Shown here piece by piece: positions 42,557 to 53,955 of a stretch of 64,000 nt of DNA (positions are counted from its first letter, which is position 1; every line of letters begins with the position of its first letter). Made by a program: the position numbers and the translations under genes. The notes under the pieces are model-generated. The model was not told the origin of the DNA. It ran no database searches and saw only the letters and a list, made by a program, of their open reading frames with translations. Origin of the DNA: DASTBU01 sp035711845 (GTDB taxonomy: Bacteria; Acidobacteriota; Vicinamibacteria; Vicinamibacterales; 2-12-FULL-66-21); the NCBI GenBank assembly GCA_035711845.1, contig DASTBU010000059.1:62001-126000 (forward strand), in the 5' to 3' direction.

Positions 42557-43291
42557 CTATTCCTTCGTCAGCAACGCCGTCGCGGCGTCATCCTCTTCCT
42601 GATCGGCAGGGCCTTGCCTGCGTGCGTACAGAAATGCGATCCCGAAGATGAGGATGATCAGGCCGAACGACACCCACTTGTTGATCCCGAACTGAATGAA
42701 GCCTGCCTGATGCAGGTATTCGACCATCAGTTTGATGCCCACCCACGCGATGATGACGAATGCGCCGTCGACCAGCGCCGGATAGCGGCGGACGACGATC
42801 AGCAGCTGGCCGATGACCATCCGCATGGTGATGATGCCCAGCAGCCCACCCGAGATGATGACCCAGATCTTGTTCGACATCGCCACCGCGACCAGGATCG
42901 AGTCCACGGCAAAGACGATGTCGGTCAGCTCCACCTTCGCGACCGTGGCCCAGAACGCGCTGAGCCCGAGCCACGGCCGTGCGGGCTGGATGCCGCGGCG
43001 TTCCTCCGGTCCCCCGGCGTGTCCGAAGAAGTGTTTCCATGAGAGGTACAGAAGATAGATCGCACCGACGAGCTTGACCCAGGCGACTGTCAGCAGGTGG
43101 ACCGCCAGGAGGGTGGCGAGGATCCGGAAGCCAAACGCGCCCAGGATGCCGTATCGCAGCGCTTTGCGCTGCTGGTGGCGCGGCAGCCCGAGCACCAGGA
43201 TTGCAAGGACCAGCGCGTTATCCGCGCTGAGCAACCCCTCGAGCAACACGAGCAGCGCGATGGTGAGCAGGTCGGAAAAATGGAAGTCCAT
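42557..43291 (-). CDS. TerC-family integral membrane protein
   Basis: Predicted 244-residue inner-membrane protein with about seven helices and the two acidic family motifs: LEGLLSADNALVLAILV near the N-terminus and VELTDIVFAVDSILVAVAMS in the middle. TerC/Alx/YkoY proteins export or handle Mn2+ and related metals, in some cases at the Sec translocon. It is transcribed away from hspR; 143 bp separate the starts. The C-terminal tail is charged (DQEEDDAATALL). Confidence 0.93.
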   Translation of the reverse strand: MDFHFSDLLTIALLVLLEGLLSADNALVLAILVLGLPRHQQRKALRYGILGAFGFRILATLLAVHLLTVAWVKLVGAIYLLYLSWKHFFGHAGGPEERRGIQPARPWLGLSAFWATVAKVELTDIVFAVDSILVAVAMSNKIWVIISGGLLGIITMRMVIGQLLIVVRRYPALVDGAFVIIAWVGIKLMVEYLHQAGFIQFGINKWVSFGLIILIFGIAFLYARRQGPADQEEDDAATALLTKE

Positions 43292-43307
43292 TCAGCGGTC
43301 GCGCTGC

Positions 43308-43337
43308 CTTGACACGGCCCGTATCAATGCCTATATT
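43308..43337 (+). promoter_or_regulatory. Promoter of the hspR operon with a HAIR-like dyad
   Basis: TTGACA (43309-43314), 17 bp and TATATT (43332-43337) form a good promoter. CTTGACA (43308-43314), seven bases, then TATCAAT (43322-43328) matches the spacing of the HspR operator CTTGAGT-N7-ACTCAAG, with five of seven symmetric pairs. The dyad covers the -35, so the HspR made by the first gene probably represses here. Confidence 0.65.
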
Positions 43338-43434
43338 TGGATCGACGCAAGATTGGGCCGGGAATCGACTTCAACGGGTGCGGACTATCGACGTTCCACG
43401 GGTCGGTCGGACGGCCGGCCGCTCTGAAGGACCC

Positions 43435-43776
43435 ATGCCACTCGAACACGATCTTTACTTTATCAGCATGGCGGCCAGGCTGCTCGACATGCACCCGCAG
43501 ACGCTGCGGAAGTACGAGCGGCTGGGACTCGTCCGGCCGACCCGTACGCTCGGCAGCATGCGGGTGTACTCACAGGATGAGCTGGACCGGCTGAAGCTGA
43601 TCAAGCACCTCGTCGACGAGGCCGGCATCAACCTCGCGGGCGTGCAGCGCCTGCTCTCGATTGCCGAGTCCATACAGCGCCTCCGCCCGCTGATGGAAGA
43701 AGAGACCGGACGCCCCGAGGTCCGGCGGCGTCTCGCGCGCGAGATCGAGCGGATTGGGCAGATGGTGGGGCTCTAA
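43435..43776 (+). CDS. hspR: HspR-like MerR-family heat-shock repressor
   Basis: Predicted 113-residue regulator: YFISMAARLLDMHPQTLRKYERLGLVRPTRTLGSMRVYSQDELDRLKLIKHLVDEAGINLAGVQRLL in outline (given as its HTH, wing and helix segments) and a C-terminal coiled helix. The start (MPLEHDLYFISMAA) and DMHPQTLRKYERLGLV are diagnostic of HspR rather than other MerR proteins. In actinobacteria and others HspR represses dnaK, dnaJ and clpB and is assisted by DnaK. Here a DnaJ-type gene and clpB follow directly. ATG at 43435 has GAAGGA upstream; the longer frame starts on the promoter. Confidence 0.92.
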   Translation: MPLEHDLYFISMAARLLDMHPQTLRKYERLGLVRPTRTLGSMRVYSQDELDRLKLIKHLVDEAGINLAGVQRLLSIAESIQRLRPLMEEETGRPEVRRRLAREIERIGQMVGL

Positions 43777-43830
43777 TGTCACGTGCGACGTGCGACGTGC
43801 GATGTGCGAGCCACGGACCACGGCCGCGTC
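43777..43830. repeat. Short array of GTGCGAC units between hspR and the DnaJ gene
   Basis: CACGTGCGACGTGCGACGTG is followed by CGATGTGCGA and CCACGGACCACGG. The units match those of the arrays at 13483-13575 and 30014-30069. It fills most of the 71-bp gap inside an operon. Confidence 0.7.
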
Positions 43831-43847
43831 AGTTCGGAATTACGTGA

Positions 43848-44825
43848 ATGGAATTCAAGGACTACTACCAGACGCTCGGCGTTTCGAAGACTTCGTCGGA
43901 TAAGGAAATCAAGCAGGCGTATCGCAAGCTCGCCCGCAAATTCCATCCCGACGTGAATCCGGGGGACAAGTCTGCCGAGGGGCGGTTCAAGGAGATCAAC
44001 GAAGCCTACGAGGTGCTCGGGGATCCGGACAAGCGGCGGAAGTACGACGAGCTCGGCGCCAACTGGCGGATGTACGAGCAGGCCGAGCAGCAGGGGCAGC
44101 CGTGGCCGGGTGGCGCGGGCTTCGGGCAGGGCGCCTGGAACGTCAACGTGGGCGGACCGGGCGGCTATCGCACGATGTCGGAAGAAGAGATGCGCGATCT
44201 GTTCGGCAACGAGGATCCGTTCTCGGACTTCTTCCGGACGTTCTTCGGCGGGCAGGCGCGCGAAGCCGGACGGCCGCGCGGGCGCGCGAGCCGCATGCAG
44301 AAAGGGCGCGACATCGAGCACGAGGTCGAGCTCACGCTCGAGGAGGCGTTCCATGGCGCGACCCGGCGCATCTCCATCAAGCAGGGCGGGCACGCGAGGA
44401 GTGTCGACGTCAGGATCCCCGCGGGGGTGAAAGACGGATCGCGGGTGCGCGCCGCGGGCGAAGGCGAGTCGGGGGCCAACGGCGGCGCAGCCGGCGATCT
44501 GTATCTGCGGGTGCGAATCCGCCCGCACCCGGTGTTCGAGCGGAGGGGCAACGATCTGCACACGAAGGTGTCGGTTGCGCTCGCGACCGCGGTGCTCGGC
44601 GGCGAGGCGCAGGTGCCGACCATCACCGGCTCGGTGCGACTGAAGATCCCGGAAACGACACAGAGCGGTCAGGTGTTCAGGCTCAAGGGACACGGGATGC
44701 CGTCGATTGGCAAGCCCGACGAACGCGGCGACCTCTACGCGGCTGTGGACGTTCAACTCCCCCGCACGCTCACACCCGAACAACGGGAGCACTACGAGGC
44801 GCTGTCGAAGCTGGAATCGCGATAG
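43848..44825 (+). CDS. cbpA: DnaJ-type co-chaperone without zinc finger (CbpA-like)
   Basis: Predicted 325-residue class B J-protein. The J domain (1-70) has [20 protein letters not shown] and the HPD motif at 33-35 that stimulates the DnaK ATPase. A Gly/Phe/Trp-poor linker with a Gly-rich part (75-110) follows, then the two C-terminal substrate-binding beta domains ([64 protein letters not shown]). There is no CxxCxGxG zinc-finger block. It lies between hspR and clpB; no dnaK or grpE is in the window. Confidence 0.93.
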   Translation: MEFKDYYQTLGVSKTSSDKEIKQAYRKLARKFHPDVNPGDKSAEGRFKEINEAYEVLGDPDKRRKYDELGANWRMYEQAEQQGQPWPGGAGFGQGAWNVNVGGPGGYRTMSEEEMRDLFGNEDPFSDFFRTFFGGQAREAGRPRGRASRMQKGRDIEHEVELTLEEAFHGATRRISIKQGGHARSVDVRIPAGVKDGSRVRAAGEGESGANGGAAGDLYLRVRIRPHPVFERRGNDLHTKVSVALATAVLGGEAQVPTITGSVRLKIPETTQSGQVFRLKGHGMPSIGKPDERGDLYAAVDVQLPRTLTPEQREHYEALSKLESR

Positions 44826-44892
44826 CAACCTTCGCCAGAGCGGGGCGCGAAGGGTGGAGTGGAGCCCCGCGAGCATCAGGCGAGCAACGATC

Positions 44893-47511
<2,619 letters not shown>

Positions 47512-47530
47512 CACGCGTACAATCGAAGCA

Positions 47531-49411
47531 ATGTCCGAGCAGCAGAGCACACCGCCGAACCCGCGAGGGCGGCGCCCCGGCGATCGACGTTTGCCGCCGC
47601 GCACCGGCGCCGGCTCGGCCGTATGGTACGTGCTCGGGTTCTTCCTGCTGCTCGCGATCGGGCAGGCCGTCTTCTACTCGATGCAGTCGGGCGACACGAT
47701 CTCCTACAGCGACTTCAAGGCGCACGTCCGCGGCGGCCGCGTCCAGGAAGTCACGATCTCGGAGGAGCACATCCGGGGTCAGCTGAAGGCCGACGGGGGC
47801 GGCACCCGCCCCTTCGTCGCGGTGCGCGTGGAGGACCCGAAGCTCGTCGAGGATCTGATGGCGCAGGGCGTCACCGTCAAGGGCGAGGTGGCGAGCCGCT
47901 GGGTCGGCGAGATCCTCGGCTGGGTCATCCCGCTGATCTTCCTTGTCGCGCTGTGGAGCTTCTTCTTCCGCCGCATGGGCAGCGCCGAGGGCGGCGTCAT
48001 GTCCTTCGCGCGAAGCCGCGCCAAGATCTACGCCGAAGACGACGTGAAGGTGAAGTTCGGCGACGTGGCCGGCGTCGACGAAGCCGAGGAAGAGCTGCGC
48101 GAGATCGTGGAGTTCCTCAAGAACCCGAAGAAGTACACGAGCATCGGCGGAAGGATTCCCAAGGGGGTGCTCCTCGTCGGCCCGCCCGGTACCGGCAAGA
48201 CGCTGCTCGCGCGGGCGGTCGCAGGAGAGGCCGGGGTGCCGTTCTTCTCGTTGAGCGGGTCGGAGTTCGTCGAGATGTTCGTCGGCGTCGGCGCCGCGCG
48301 CGTACGGGATCTGTTCGGTCAGGCCGAAACCAAGGCGCCCTGCATCGTGTTCATCGACGAGCTCGATGCGCTGGGCAAGATCCGCATCCAGACCCCGATG
48401 GGCAGCCACGAAGAGCGCGAGCAGACGCTGAACCAGCTGCTCGCGGAGATGGACGGGTTCGATGCCCGGAAGGGCGTCATCATCATGGGCGCCACGAACC
48501 GCCCCGAGGTGCTCGACCCTGCCCTGCTGCGCCCCGGCCGATTCGATCGGCAGGTGCTCGTCGACAAGCCGGACGTCAGGGGACGGGAAGAGATCCTCCG
48601 CATCCACGTCAAGAACGTCAAGATCGAGCCGAACGTCGACCTGAAGGTGATCGCAGCTCGCACGGCCGGCTTTGCCGGCGCGGATCTCGCCAACCTGGTG
48701 AACGAAGCGGCGCTGCTGGCCGCACGGCGCGACAAGACCGAAGTCGAGATGAAGGATTTCGACGAAGCGATCGACCGGCTGATTGCGGGCCTGGAGAAGA
48801 AGCGGGTCATGAGCAGCAAGGAACGCCGGATTGTCGCGTTCCACGAATCCGGGCACGCGATCGTGGCTACGGTGCTGCCCAATCTCGATCCCGTCCACAA
48901 GATCTCGATCGTGCAGCGCGGCTTCGGGGCCCTCGGCTATACGATGCAGCTGCCGCTCGAGGATCGGTATCTGATGACCCGCGCGGATCTGCTCAGCCAG
49001 CTCGCCGTTCTGCTCGGCGGCAGGAGCGCCGAGGAGATCGCCTTCGCCGAGATCTCCACCGGCGCGCAGAACGATCTGCAGCGGGCGACGGACATCGCCC
49101 GTGCGATGGTAACGGAGTTCGGGATGAGCGAAGCGCTCGGCGCCGTCAGCTACAACGGCGACAAGCGGGCCGCGTTCCTGGAGAATCCGTTCGCTTCCGA
49201 GCGGGGGCACTATGCCGAGGAGACGGCGCTCAAGATCGACAACGAGATCAAGCGCATCCTGACCGACGCGCACGAGACGGCGCGCCAGATCCTGCGGGAG
49301 TGGCGCGGCAAGCTCGACGAGCTCTCGGAGCGCCTGCTGGAAAAGGAAGTGATCGAGGCCGACGAGCTCCACCGCATCCTGGGCATCGCGCATCCGAAGA
49401 AGGAGGGATAA
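47531..49411 (+). CDS. ftsH: ATP-dependent zinc metalloprotease FtsH
   Basis: Predicted 626-residue membrane protease. Two membrane helices (31-50 and 125-147) flank a periplasmic domain. The AAA domain has GPPGTGKT (217-224), [10 protein letters not shown] and the second region of homology [20 protein letters not shown]. The protease site is HESGH (His438-His442), with Ser replacing the usual Ala, a tolerated position. It degrades misfolded membrane proteins and regulatory proteins. It starts 19 bp after clpB, so it may share the heat-shock transcript. A 29-residue Pro/Arg-rich N-terminal tail precedes the first helix. Confidence 0.96.
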   Translation: MSEQQSTPPNPRGRRPGDRRLPPRTGAGSAVWYVLGFFLLLAIGQAVFYSMQSGDTISYSDFKAHVRGGRVQEVTISEEHIRGQLKADGGGTRPFVAVRVEDPKLVEDLMAQGVTVKGEVASRWVGEILGWVIPLIFLVALWSFFFRRMGSAEGGVMSFARSRAKIYAEDDVKVKFGDVAGVDEAEEELREIVEFLKNPKKYTSIGGRIPKGVLLVGPPGTGKTLLARAVAGEAGVPFFSLSGSEFVEMFVGVGAARVRDLFGQAETKAPCIVFIDELDALGKIRIQTPMGSHEEREQTLNQLLAEMDGFDARKGVIIMGATNRPEVLDPALLRPGRFDRQVLVDKPDVRGREEILRIHVKNVKIEPNVDLKVIAARTAGFAGADLANLVNEAALLAARRDKTEVEMKDFDEAIDRLIAGLEKKRVMSSKERRIVAFHESGHAIVATVLPNLDPVHKISIVQRGFGALGYTMQLPLEDRYLMTRADLLSQLAVLLGGRSAEEIAFAEISTGAQNDLQRATDIARAMVTEFGMSEALGAVSYNGDKRAAFLENPFASERGHYAEETALKIDNEIKRILTDAHETARQILREWRGKLDELSERLLEKEVIEADELHRILGIAHPKKEG

Positions 49412-49414
49412 GGC

Positions 49415-49566
49415 AATGCTGAATGCTGAATGCTGAATTATGAATGCTGCCCTCCCTGGGCGACCATTCAGCCTTCAGCACTCAGCACTCCATTCAGCAC
49501 TCAGCACTCAATTCAGCACTCAGCATTCAGCATTCCATTCAGCATTCAGCATTCAGCATTCAGCAC
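49415..49566. repeat. Palindromic array of AATGCTG / CAGCATT units between ftsH and rho
   Basis: The left arm (49415-49450) is four tandem AATGCTG copies with a variant; the right arm (49468-49566) is at least twelve copies of the complementary CAGCATT or CAGCACT, some separated by CC or AA. The arms can pair as one long hairpin with a GC-rich loop. It occupies nearly the whole gap between convergent ftsH and rho, so it may end both transcripts. Confidence 0.85.
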
Positions 49567-49571
49567 TTCCC

Positions 49572-51044
49572 CTACCCCATCTTTTGCATCGACGCCAGGA
49601 AGTCGGCGTTCGATTTCGTCTTTCCCATCTTGTCGAGGAGCAGCTCCATCGCTTCGACGGCGGACAACGGGTTGAGCACCTTCCGGAGCACCCAGACGCG
49701 GTTGAGATCCTCGCGCGGGAGGAGCAGTTCTTCCTTGCGCGTCCCGCTCTTCTGCATGTCGATCGAGGGAAACACCCGCTTGTCGGTCAGCTTCCGATCC
49801 AGGTGGATCTCCATGTTGCCCGTGCCCTTGAACTCCTCGAAGATCACGTCGTCCATCCGGGAGCCGGTGTCGATGAGGGCGGTGGCGATGATCGTGAGCG
49901 AGCCGCCCTCCTCGATGTTGCGGGCGGCGCCGAAGAACCGCTTGGGCTTCTGGAGCGCGTTGGAGTCGAGCCCGCCCGAGAGGACCTTGCCCGACGGCGG
50001 GATCACCGAGTTGTAGGCGCGCGCCAGGCGCGTGATCGAATCGAGGAGGATGAGCACGTCCTTCCGGTGCTCCACCAGTCGCTTGGCCTTCTCGATCACC
50101 ATTTCGGCCACCTGCACGTGCCGCTGCGCCGGCTCGTCGAAGGTCGACGAGATGACCTCGCCCTGGACTGAGCGCTGCATGTCGGTGACCTCCTCGGGCC
50201 GCTCGTCGATCAGCAGCACGATGAGGAACACCTCGGGGTGGTTCTTCGCCACCGACTGCGCGATGCTCTGGAGCAGCATCGTCTTGCCGGTGCGCGGCGG
50301 CGCGACGATCAGCCCGCGCTGTCCGCGGCCGATCGGCGTCATGAGATCCATCACGCGGCCCGAGAGGTTGTCGGACGTCGTCTCGAGGACGAACCGCTCC
50401 TGTGGATAGAGCGGCGTGAGGTTCTCGAAGAACAGCTTGTCGCGGGCCTGCTCCGGCGCCTCGAAGTTGACCGCTTCGACCTTGATGAGCGCGAAGTACC
50501 GCTCCCCCTCCTTCGGCGGACGGATCTGGCCCGACACCGTGTCGCCGGTCTGCAGATCGAACTTCCGGATCTGGGAGGGCGAGACGTAGATGTCGTCGGG
50601 ACCGGGCAGGTAGTTGTAGTCCGGCGCGCGCAGGAATCCGAACCCGTCGGGGAGCACCTCGAGCACGCCCTCGGAGAAAATGAAGCCGCTCTGCTCGGTC
50701 TGCGCCTTGAGGATCTGGAAGATGAGCTCCTGCTTGCGCATGCCCGTCGCGCCGGCGACGGTGAGGTCCTTGGCGATCTGGGTCAGCTGCTGGATGCTCT
50801 TGTCCTTCAGCTCGGTGATGTTCAGTCCCTGGCCGCGGCGTCCCTCCTGACGCTGCCCACCCTCCCGCTGCTGCGGGCCCGGGCGTCCGCCGCCTTCGGG
50901 CCGCTCTGCAGCCTTCACCGCCAGCGGCGCCTGTTCCTGCGGAGTCTCCTCGGCGGTCGAATTCGGGGCCTGCGTGGACGAATTTTCCTGTGCGTCGGCC
51001 GGATCGGCCTGGCGCCCGGCGGAGCGCTTGGTGGGGGTTGGCAT
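49572..51044 (-). CDS. rho: Transcription termination factor Rho
   Basis: Predicted 490-residue hexameric RNA helicase. Residues 1-73 are an extra low-complexity Pro/Gln/Arg/Gly region ([26 protein letters not shown] type). The Rho N-domain begins at [14 protein letters not shown] (about 74). The cold-shock-like RNA-binding fold has [14 protein letters not shown], and the ATPase domain has PPRTGKT (249-255), [13 protein letters not shown] (Walker B) and the R-finger region RTGKGSG-type [13 protein letters not shown]. Such N-terminal insertions are known in several phyla and can alter RNA binding. It has its own promoter at 51198-51226 with a leader of about 145 bases. Confidence 0.95.
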   Translation of the reverse strand: MPTPTKRSAGRQADPADAQENSSTQAPNSTAEETPQEQAPLAVKAAERPEGGGRPGPQQREGGQRQEGRRGQGLNITELKDKSIQQLTQIAKDLTVAGATGMRKQELIFQILKAQTEQSGFIFSEGVLEVLPDGFGFLRAPDYNYLPGPDDIYVSPSQIRKFDLQTGDTVSGQIRPPKEGERYFALIKVEAVNFEAPEQARDKLFFENLTPLYPQERFVLETTSDNLSGRVMDLMTPIGRGQRGLIVAPPRTGKTMLLQSIAQSVAKNHPEVFLIVLLIDERPEEVTDMQRSVQGEVISSTFDEPAQRHVQVAEMVIEKAKRLVEHRKDVLILLDSITRLARAYNSVIPPSGKVLSGGLDSNALQKPKRFFGAARNIEEGGSLTIIATALIDTGSRMDDVIFEEFKGTGNMEIHLDRKLTDKRVFPSIDMQKSGTRKEELLLPREDLNRVWVLRKVLNPLSAVEAMELLLDKMGKTKSNADFLASMQKMG

Positions 51045-51197
51045 GGGACTACCGATGTCTGATGTGAGCGGAACGGGTTAGTCGGAGCGTTGATAGCTGA
51101 CGCTGTGTTGCTGTGCTGTTGAGCGGAACGGGCGTGGTCAGGAGCGCCCGGGGTGACGAGGAAGTCTGGAAACTGCTGGAGTCAGTTAGCGATCAGA

Positions 51198-51226
51198 AGT
51201 ATAGGCACGGAGCGCGGGGCTGTCAA
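51198..51226 (-). promoter_or_regulatory. Strong promoter of rho with long leader
   Basis: On the minus strand, TTGACA (51226-51221), a 17-bp spacer and TATACT (51203-51198) are near consensus. The start of rho is at 51044, leaving about 145 nt of leader that is rich in GCTG/GTTG repeats (51090-51130) and could serve rho autoregulation by premature termination, known in Escherichia coli. The gap up to 51301 holds nothing else. Confidence 0.75.
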
Positions 51227-51301
51227 TGAGACCCCTCGGACACCAGGCTGGGAGGGACATCAGCACGGGGCCCGTGTCCCCCGTCCCCGGCGTCCGGTCG
51301 A

Positions 51302-51673
51302 TCAGAATCGCCCGGGACTCTCCCCAATACCCATGATGCTGCAGGCCTGAATCGGTTGCAGGCCGAGTTCGCGGGCGCGCGCCAGGACGGCGGGGCTGTC
51401 GGCGCCGGGATTGAGCCAGACCTCGGGGATGTGCTTCTTCGCAATGTCCTCCATGACGCGGACACCGGCGTCGGGCTGCACGTACACGGTGGCCATGTCG
51501 ATCTCGCCGGGTACGTCGAGCACCGAAGGGTACGCCCGGTAACCCTCGATCTCGGTTTCGTGCGGATTGATCGGGATCACCGTGTAGCCCTGCCGCTCGA
51601 ACGCACGCAGCGCCTTGTTGCCGTATTTGCCGCGGTTGCTGGAGGCGCCGATGATCGCGACTCTCTTCGCCAT
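51302..51673 (-). CDS. CoA-binding domain protein (YccU-like)
   Basis: Predicted 123-residue Rossmann-fold protein: MAKRVAIIGASSNRGKYGNKALRAF, VIPINPHETEIEGYRAYPSVLDVP, EIDMATVYVQPDAGVRVMEDIA and EVWLNPGADSPAVLARARELGL with a terminal ACSIMGIG. This is the small stand-alone CoA-binding family; its role is unknown. ATG at 51673 lies six bases after a TATGAT (51685-51680) on its strand, so a leaderless message is possible. It is divergent from the radical SAM gene, with the two starts 64 bp apart. Confidence 0.9.
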   Translation of the reverse strand: MAKRVAIIGASSNRGKYGNKALRAFERQGYTVIPINPHETEIEGYRAYPSVLDVPGEIDMATVYVQPDAGVRVMEDIAKKHIPEVWLNPGADSPAVLARARELGLQPIQACSIMGIGESPGRF

Positions 51674-51737
51674 GTCCCGATCATAGTGCACGAGGTTGAT
51701 GCCAGCCGGCCTGCTCCCGGAGGAGTACAATCAACAT

Positions 51738-52868
51738 GTGGCCACCCTCGCGGACATACTCGGAGCACGCACGGTCGAGGCTGCGCCTGAACTGGTCGAA
51801 GCCATCTCGAACAACCGGTTGCGGTGCTATGCCTGCGGCCACGAATGTCCCATCCCTGAGGGTGCCGCCGGCGTCTGCAAGGTCCGCTTCAACACGGGTG
51901 GCAAGCTGCGCGTGCCGTACGGCTACGTCGGCGGCGTGCAGTGCGACCCGATTGAAAAGAAGCCGTTCTTCCACGCCCGGCCGGGCGCGCTCGCGTTCAG
52001 CTTCGGGATGCTGGGCTGCGATCTCCATTGCTCGTACTGTCAGAACTGGGTGACGTCGCAGGCCCTTCGCGATCCGGGCGCGGTCTCCCCACCCATCGAC
52101 GTGTCGCCGGAGCTGCTCGCCGACGAAGCGGTCAGGCTCGGCGGGCGCGTCGTGGTCAGCACCTACAACGAACCGCTGATCACCAGTGAATGGGCCGTCG
52201 CGATTTTCCGCGAGGCGCGCGCGCGTGGGCTGATGACGGGCTACGTGTCCAACGGCAACGGCACCCCGCAGGTGCTCGAATACCTGCGCCCCTGGGTCGA
52301 TCTCTACAAGGTGGACCTCAAGAGCTTCGACGATCGGCATTACCGTCAGCTGGGGGGTCGGATCGATCCGATCCTCTCCACGATCCGCGCGCTCTACGCG
52401 ATGGGCATCTGGGTGGAGATCGTGACGCTCCTCATTCCGGGGTTCAACGACTCCGAGGACGAGCTCGACAGGCTCACCGCGTTCGTTGCCGGCGTGTCGC
52501 CGGACATCCCCTGGCACGTTACGGCGTTCCACAAGGACTACCGCATGAACGATCCGGAGAATACGACCCCGGAGATGCTCATGCACGCCGCCGACATCGC
52601 GCATCGAAACGGCGTGCGGTATGTCTACGCGGGGAATCTTCCGGGCCGGGTCGGCGATCTGGAGAATACCCGCTGCCACAGCTGTCGCGCCCTGCTCGTC
52701 GAGCGGTACGGCTACTTCATCCAGAACTACCGGATCACGCCTTCAGGAACGTGCCCCGATTGCGGGACGCCGATTCCCGGCCGATGGGCGGCGCGATACG
52801 ACGGGCAGCTGAGCGACACGCCGTTCCTGCCGGGCTCGAGGCGGATCCGCACGATGCAGGTTCGCTGA
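51738..52868 (+). CDS. AmmeMemoRadiSam-system radical SAM enzyme
   Basis: Predicted 376-residue iron-sulfur enzyme. An N-terminal Cys cluster (CYACGHECPIPEGAAGVCKVR) precedes the radical SAM motif CDLHCSYC (Cys94, Cys98, Cys101), then STYNEPLI, GYVSNGNGTPQVL and DLYKVDLKSF. A C-terminal zinc-ribbon-like part has CHSC and CPDCG. This is the radical SAM member of the AMMECR1/MEMO1-linked system; the reaction is unproven. Neither partner gene is in the window. The start was set at GTG 51738, which lies seven bases after TACAAT; GGAGGAG lies 12 bases before it. TTG 51696 or ATG 51699 would lengthen the N-terminus across the divergent promoter region. Confidence 0.87.
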   Translation: MATLADILGARTVEAAPELVEAISNNRLRCYACGHECPIPEGAAGVCKVRFNTGGKLRVPYGYVGGVQCDPIEKKPFFHARPGALAFSFGMLGCDLHCSYCQNWVTSQALRDPGAVSPPIDVSPELLADEAVRLGGRVVVSTYNEPLITSEWAVAIFREARARGLMTGYVSNGNGTPQVLEYLRPWVDLYKVDLKSFDDRHYRQLGGRIDPILSTIRALYAMGIWVEIVTLLIPGFNDSEDELDRLTAFVAGVSPDIPWHVTAFHKDYRMNDPENTTPEMLMHAADIAHRNGVRYVYAGNLPGRVGDLENTRCHSCRALLVERYGYFIQNYRITPSGTCPDCGTPIPGRWAARYDGQLSDTPFLPGSRRIRTMQVR

Positions 52869-52922
52869 TCCGACTGGAAGGGCTCGGACCATCGCGCCGC
52901 TGCCCAGGGGCAACCTCCCTTG

Positions 52923-53621
52923 TCAGTCTCTCCACGGCAGGATTTCGCAGTCGACGACGACTGTGACCGGCGAGCCTGTCGAAGACGACCCGACGTAAAC
53001 GGGGTACGTGCCGTCGCCCATTCCGGTGGAGAATGCAATATACGCCGTTCCGTGCCACGCTAGATTGGCCACCGAGTACGTGTGGCGATACGACTCTTCG
53101 AGCGCCTTCAGCAATGTATCGTTGAAGTCCGTGATGCTCGGCGAGTCGGGCGTCGAGGCCGGCAGGGGATTGAAGAACGCGCCGGTGCCCGAGTCCACTG
53201 CAAAGTAACCGACGCGCCGCCAGCTTGCCGGTAATTCGCCTGCGACTCGAACGCGCGCGGCAGCCACACGCGCGTCCGATGCCGATTCGGCGACCAGCAG
53301 CTCTACGACATGGTCGCCGGTCGGCAGGCCCGCAACGACGAGCGGATAGTCGTTGATGAAGGCGTCCGACACGGCCAGCTTCCCGTCAGGAAGCAGGAGC
53401 CGTCCCGCCTCACGGGTGCGCAGACGGGCGGGTCCAACGTCCGGCGCGCCGGACTCCTGAGCGCTGAATCGAACGACCGGTGCGGATGGTTCGGCCGGTT
53501 CCCCGCTCGTCGCCGGCGGTTCCGCGACCGGTTGCCGACGTGCGCCCGGCTCGGGGCCGCAGCTGAACAGGACGACCGATGCCATCGACAGAAAGATGGA
53601 TCTCAGTTTGCTGGCACCCAT
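52923..53621 (-). CDS. DUF4241 lipoprotein
   Basis: Predicted 232-residue exported lipoprotein. The N-terminus (MGASKLRSIFLSMASVVLFSCGP) has a lipobox with Cys21. A Pro/Glu-rich linker is followed by a DUF4241-type domain: GRLLLPDGKLAVSDAF, FINDYPLVVAGLPTGDHVVELLVA, RRVGYFAVDSGTGAFFN and STGMGDGTYPVYVGSS. DUF4241 is a domain of unknown function seen also near polymorphic toxin immunity loci; no toxin gene is here. ATG at 53621 is preceded by AAAGGG; the 16-residue longer frame is less likely. Convergent with the radical SAM gene. Confidence 0.82.
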   Translation of the reverse strand: MGASKLRSIFLSMASVVLFSCGPEPGARRQPVAEPPATSGEPAEPSAPVVRFSAQESGAPDVGPARLRTREAGRLLLPDGKLAVSDAFINDYPLVVAGLPTGDHVVELLVAESASDARVAAARVRVAGELPASWRRVGYFAVDSGTGAFFNPLPASTPDSPSITDFNDTLLKALEESYRHTYSVANLAWHGTAYIAFSTGMGDGTYPVYVGSSSTGSPVTVVVDCEILPWRD

Positions 53622-53698
53622 GCGCGTTGCACCCTTTCTCCCGGCCATGCCCCGTCGCGATGACGACAAGGCGTTCTCGACGACGTCCGTCCGCGTCC

Positions 53699-53862
53699 TC
53701 AGGGAATCTCAGAACGCGGCGCAGGCAGAATACGGAATCGCAGGCTCTGCGCGCCACCATAGGCCGCCGGCTTCGAGAACGCTCGACCAACTCCCCGCCA
53801 TTCGCCTCGACCACCCGGCGCGAGGCGACGTTCTCGGCGAGCCCTCGCTCGATTGCCCGATC
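53699..53862 (-). pseudogene. C-terminal remnant of a GNAT acetyltransferase
   Basis: Reading the minus strand gives AIERGLAENVASRRVVEANGGELVER, matching the motif near the GNAT C-terminus (N-x-A-S-R-R-V-V-E-x-N-G-G). After a one-base shift it continues KPAAYGGAQSLRFRILP, the usual last strand, then a stop. The acetyl-CoA-binding core is gone. The rest of the 334-bp gap (53622-53955) holds nothing else. Confidence 0.65.
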
Positions 53863-53955
53863 GCCCGGCGCGGGACGGGGACGCGCTGTTACCCCGCGCC
53901 CAGTAGGCGTTGTTCTGTCTGAACCCCGAAGAGGCTGATTACGTCAGGTATTGGC

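Noticed and set aside
49415..49566. Possible CRISPR array
   Set aside because: The units are 7-9 bp, adjacent and degenerate, with no unique spacers and no cas genes.
53596..53922. 108-codon plus-strand frame between the DUF4241 and ADOP genes
   Set aside because: The opposite strand shows a GNAT remnant and the plus frame has no motif or ribosome site.
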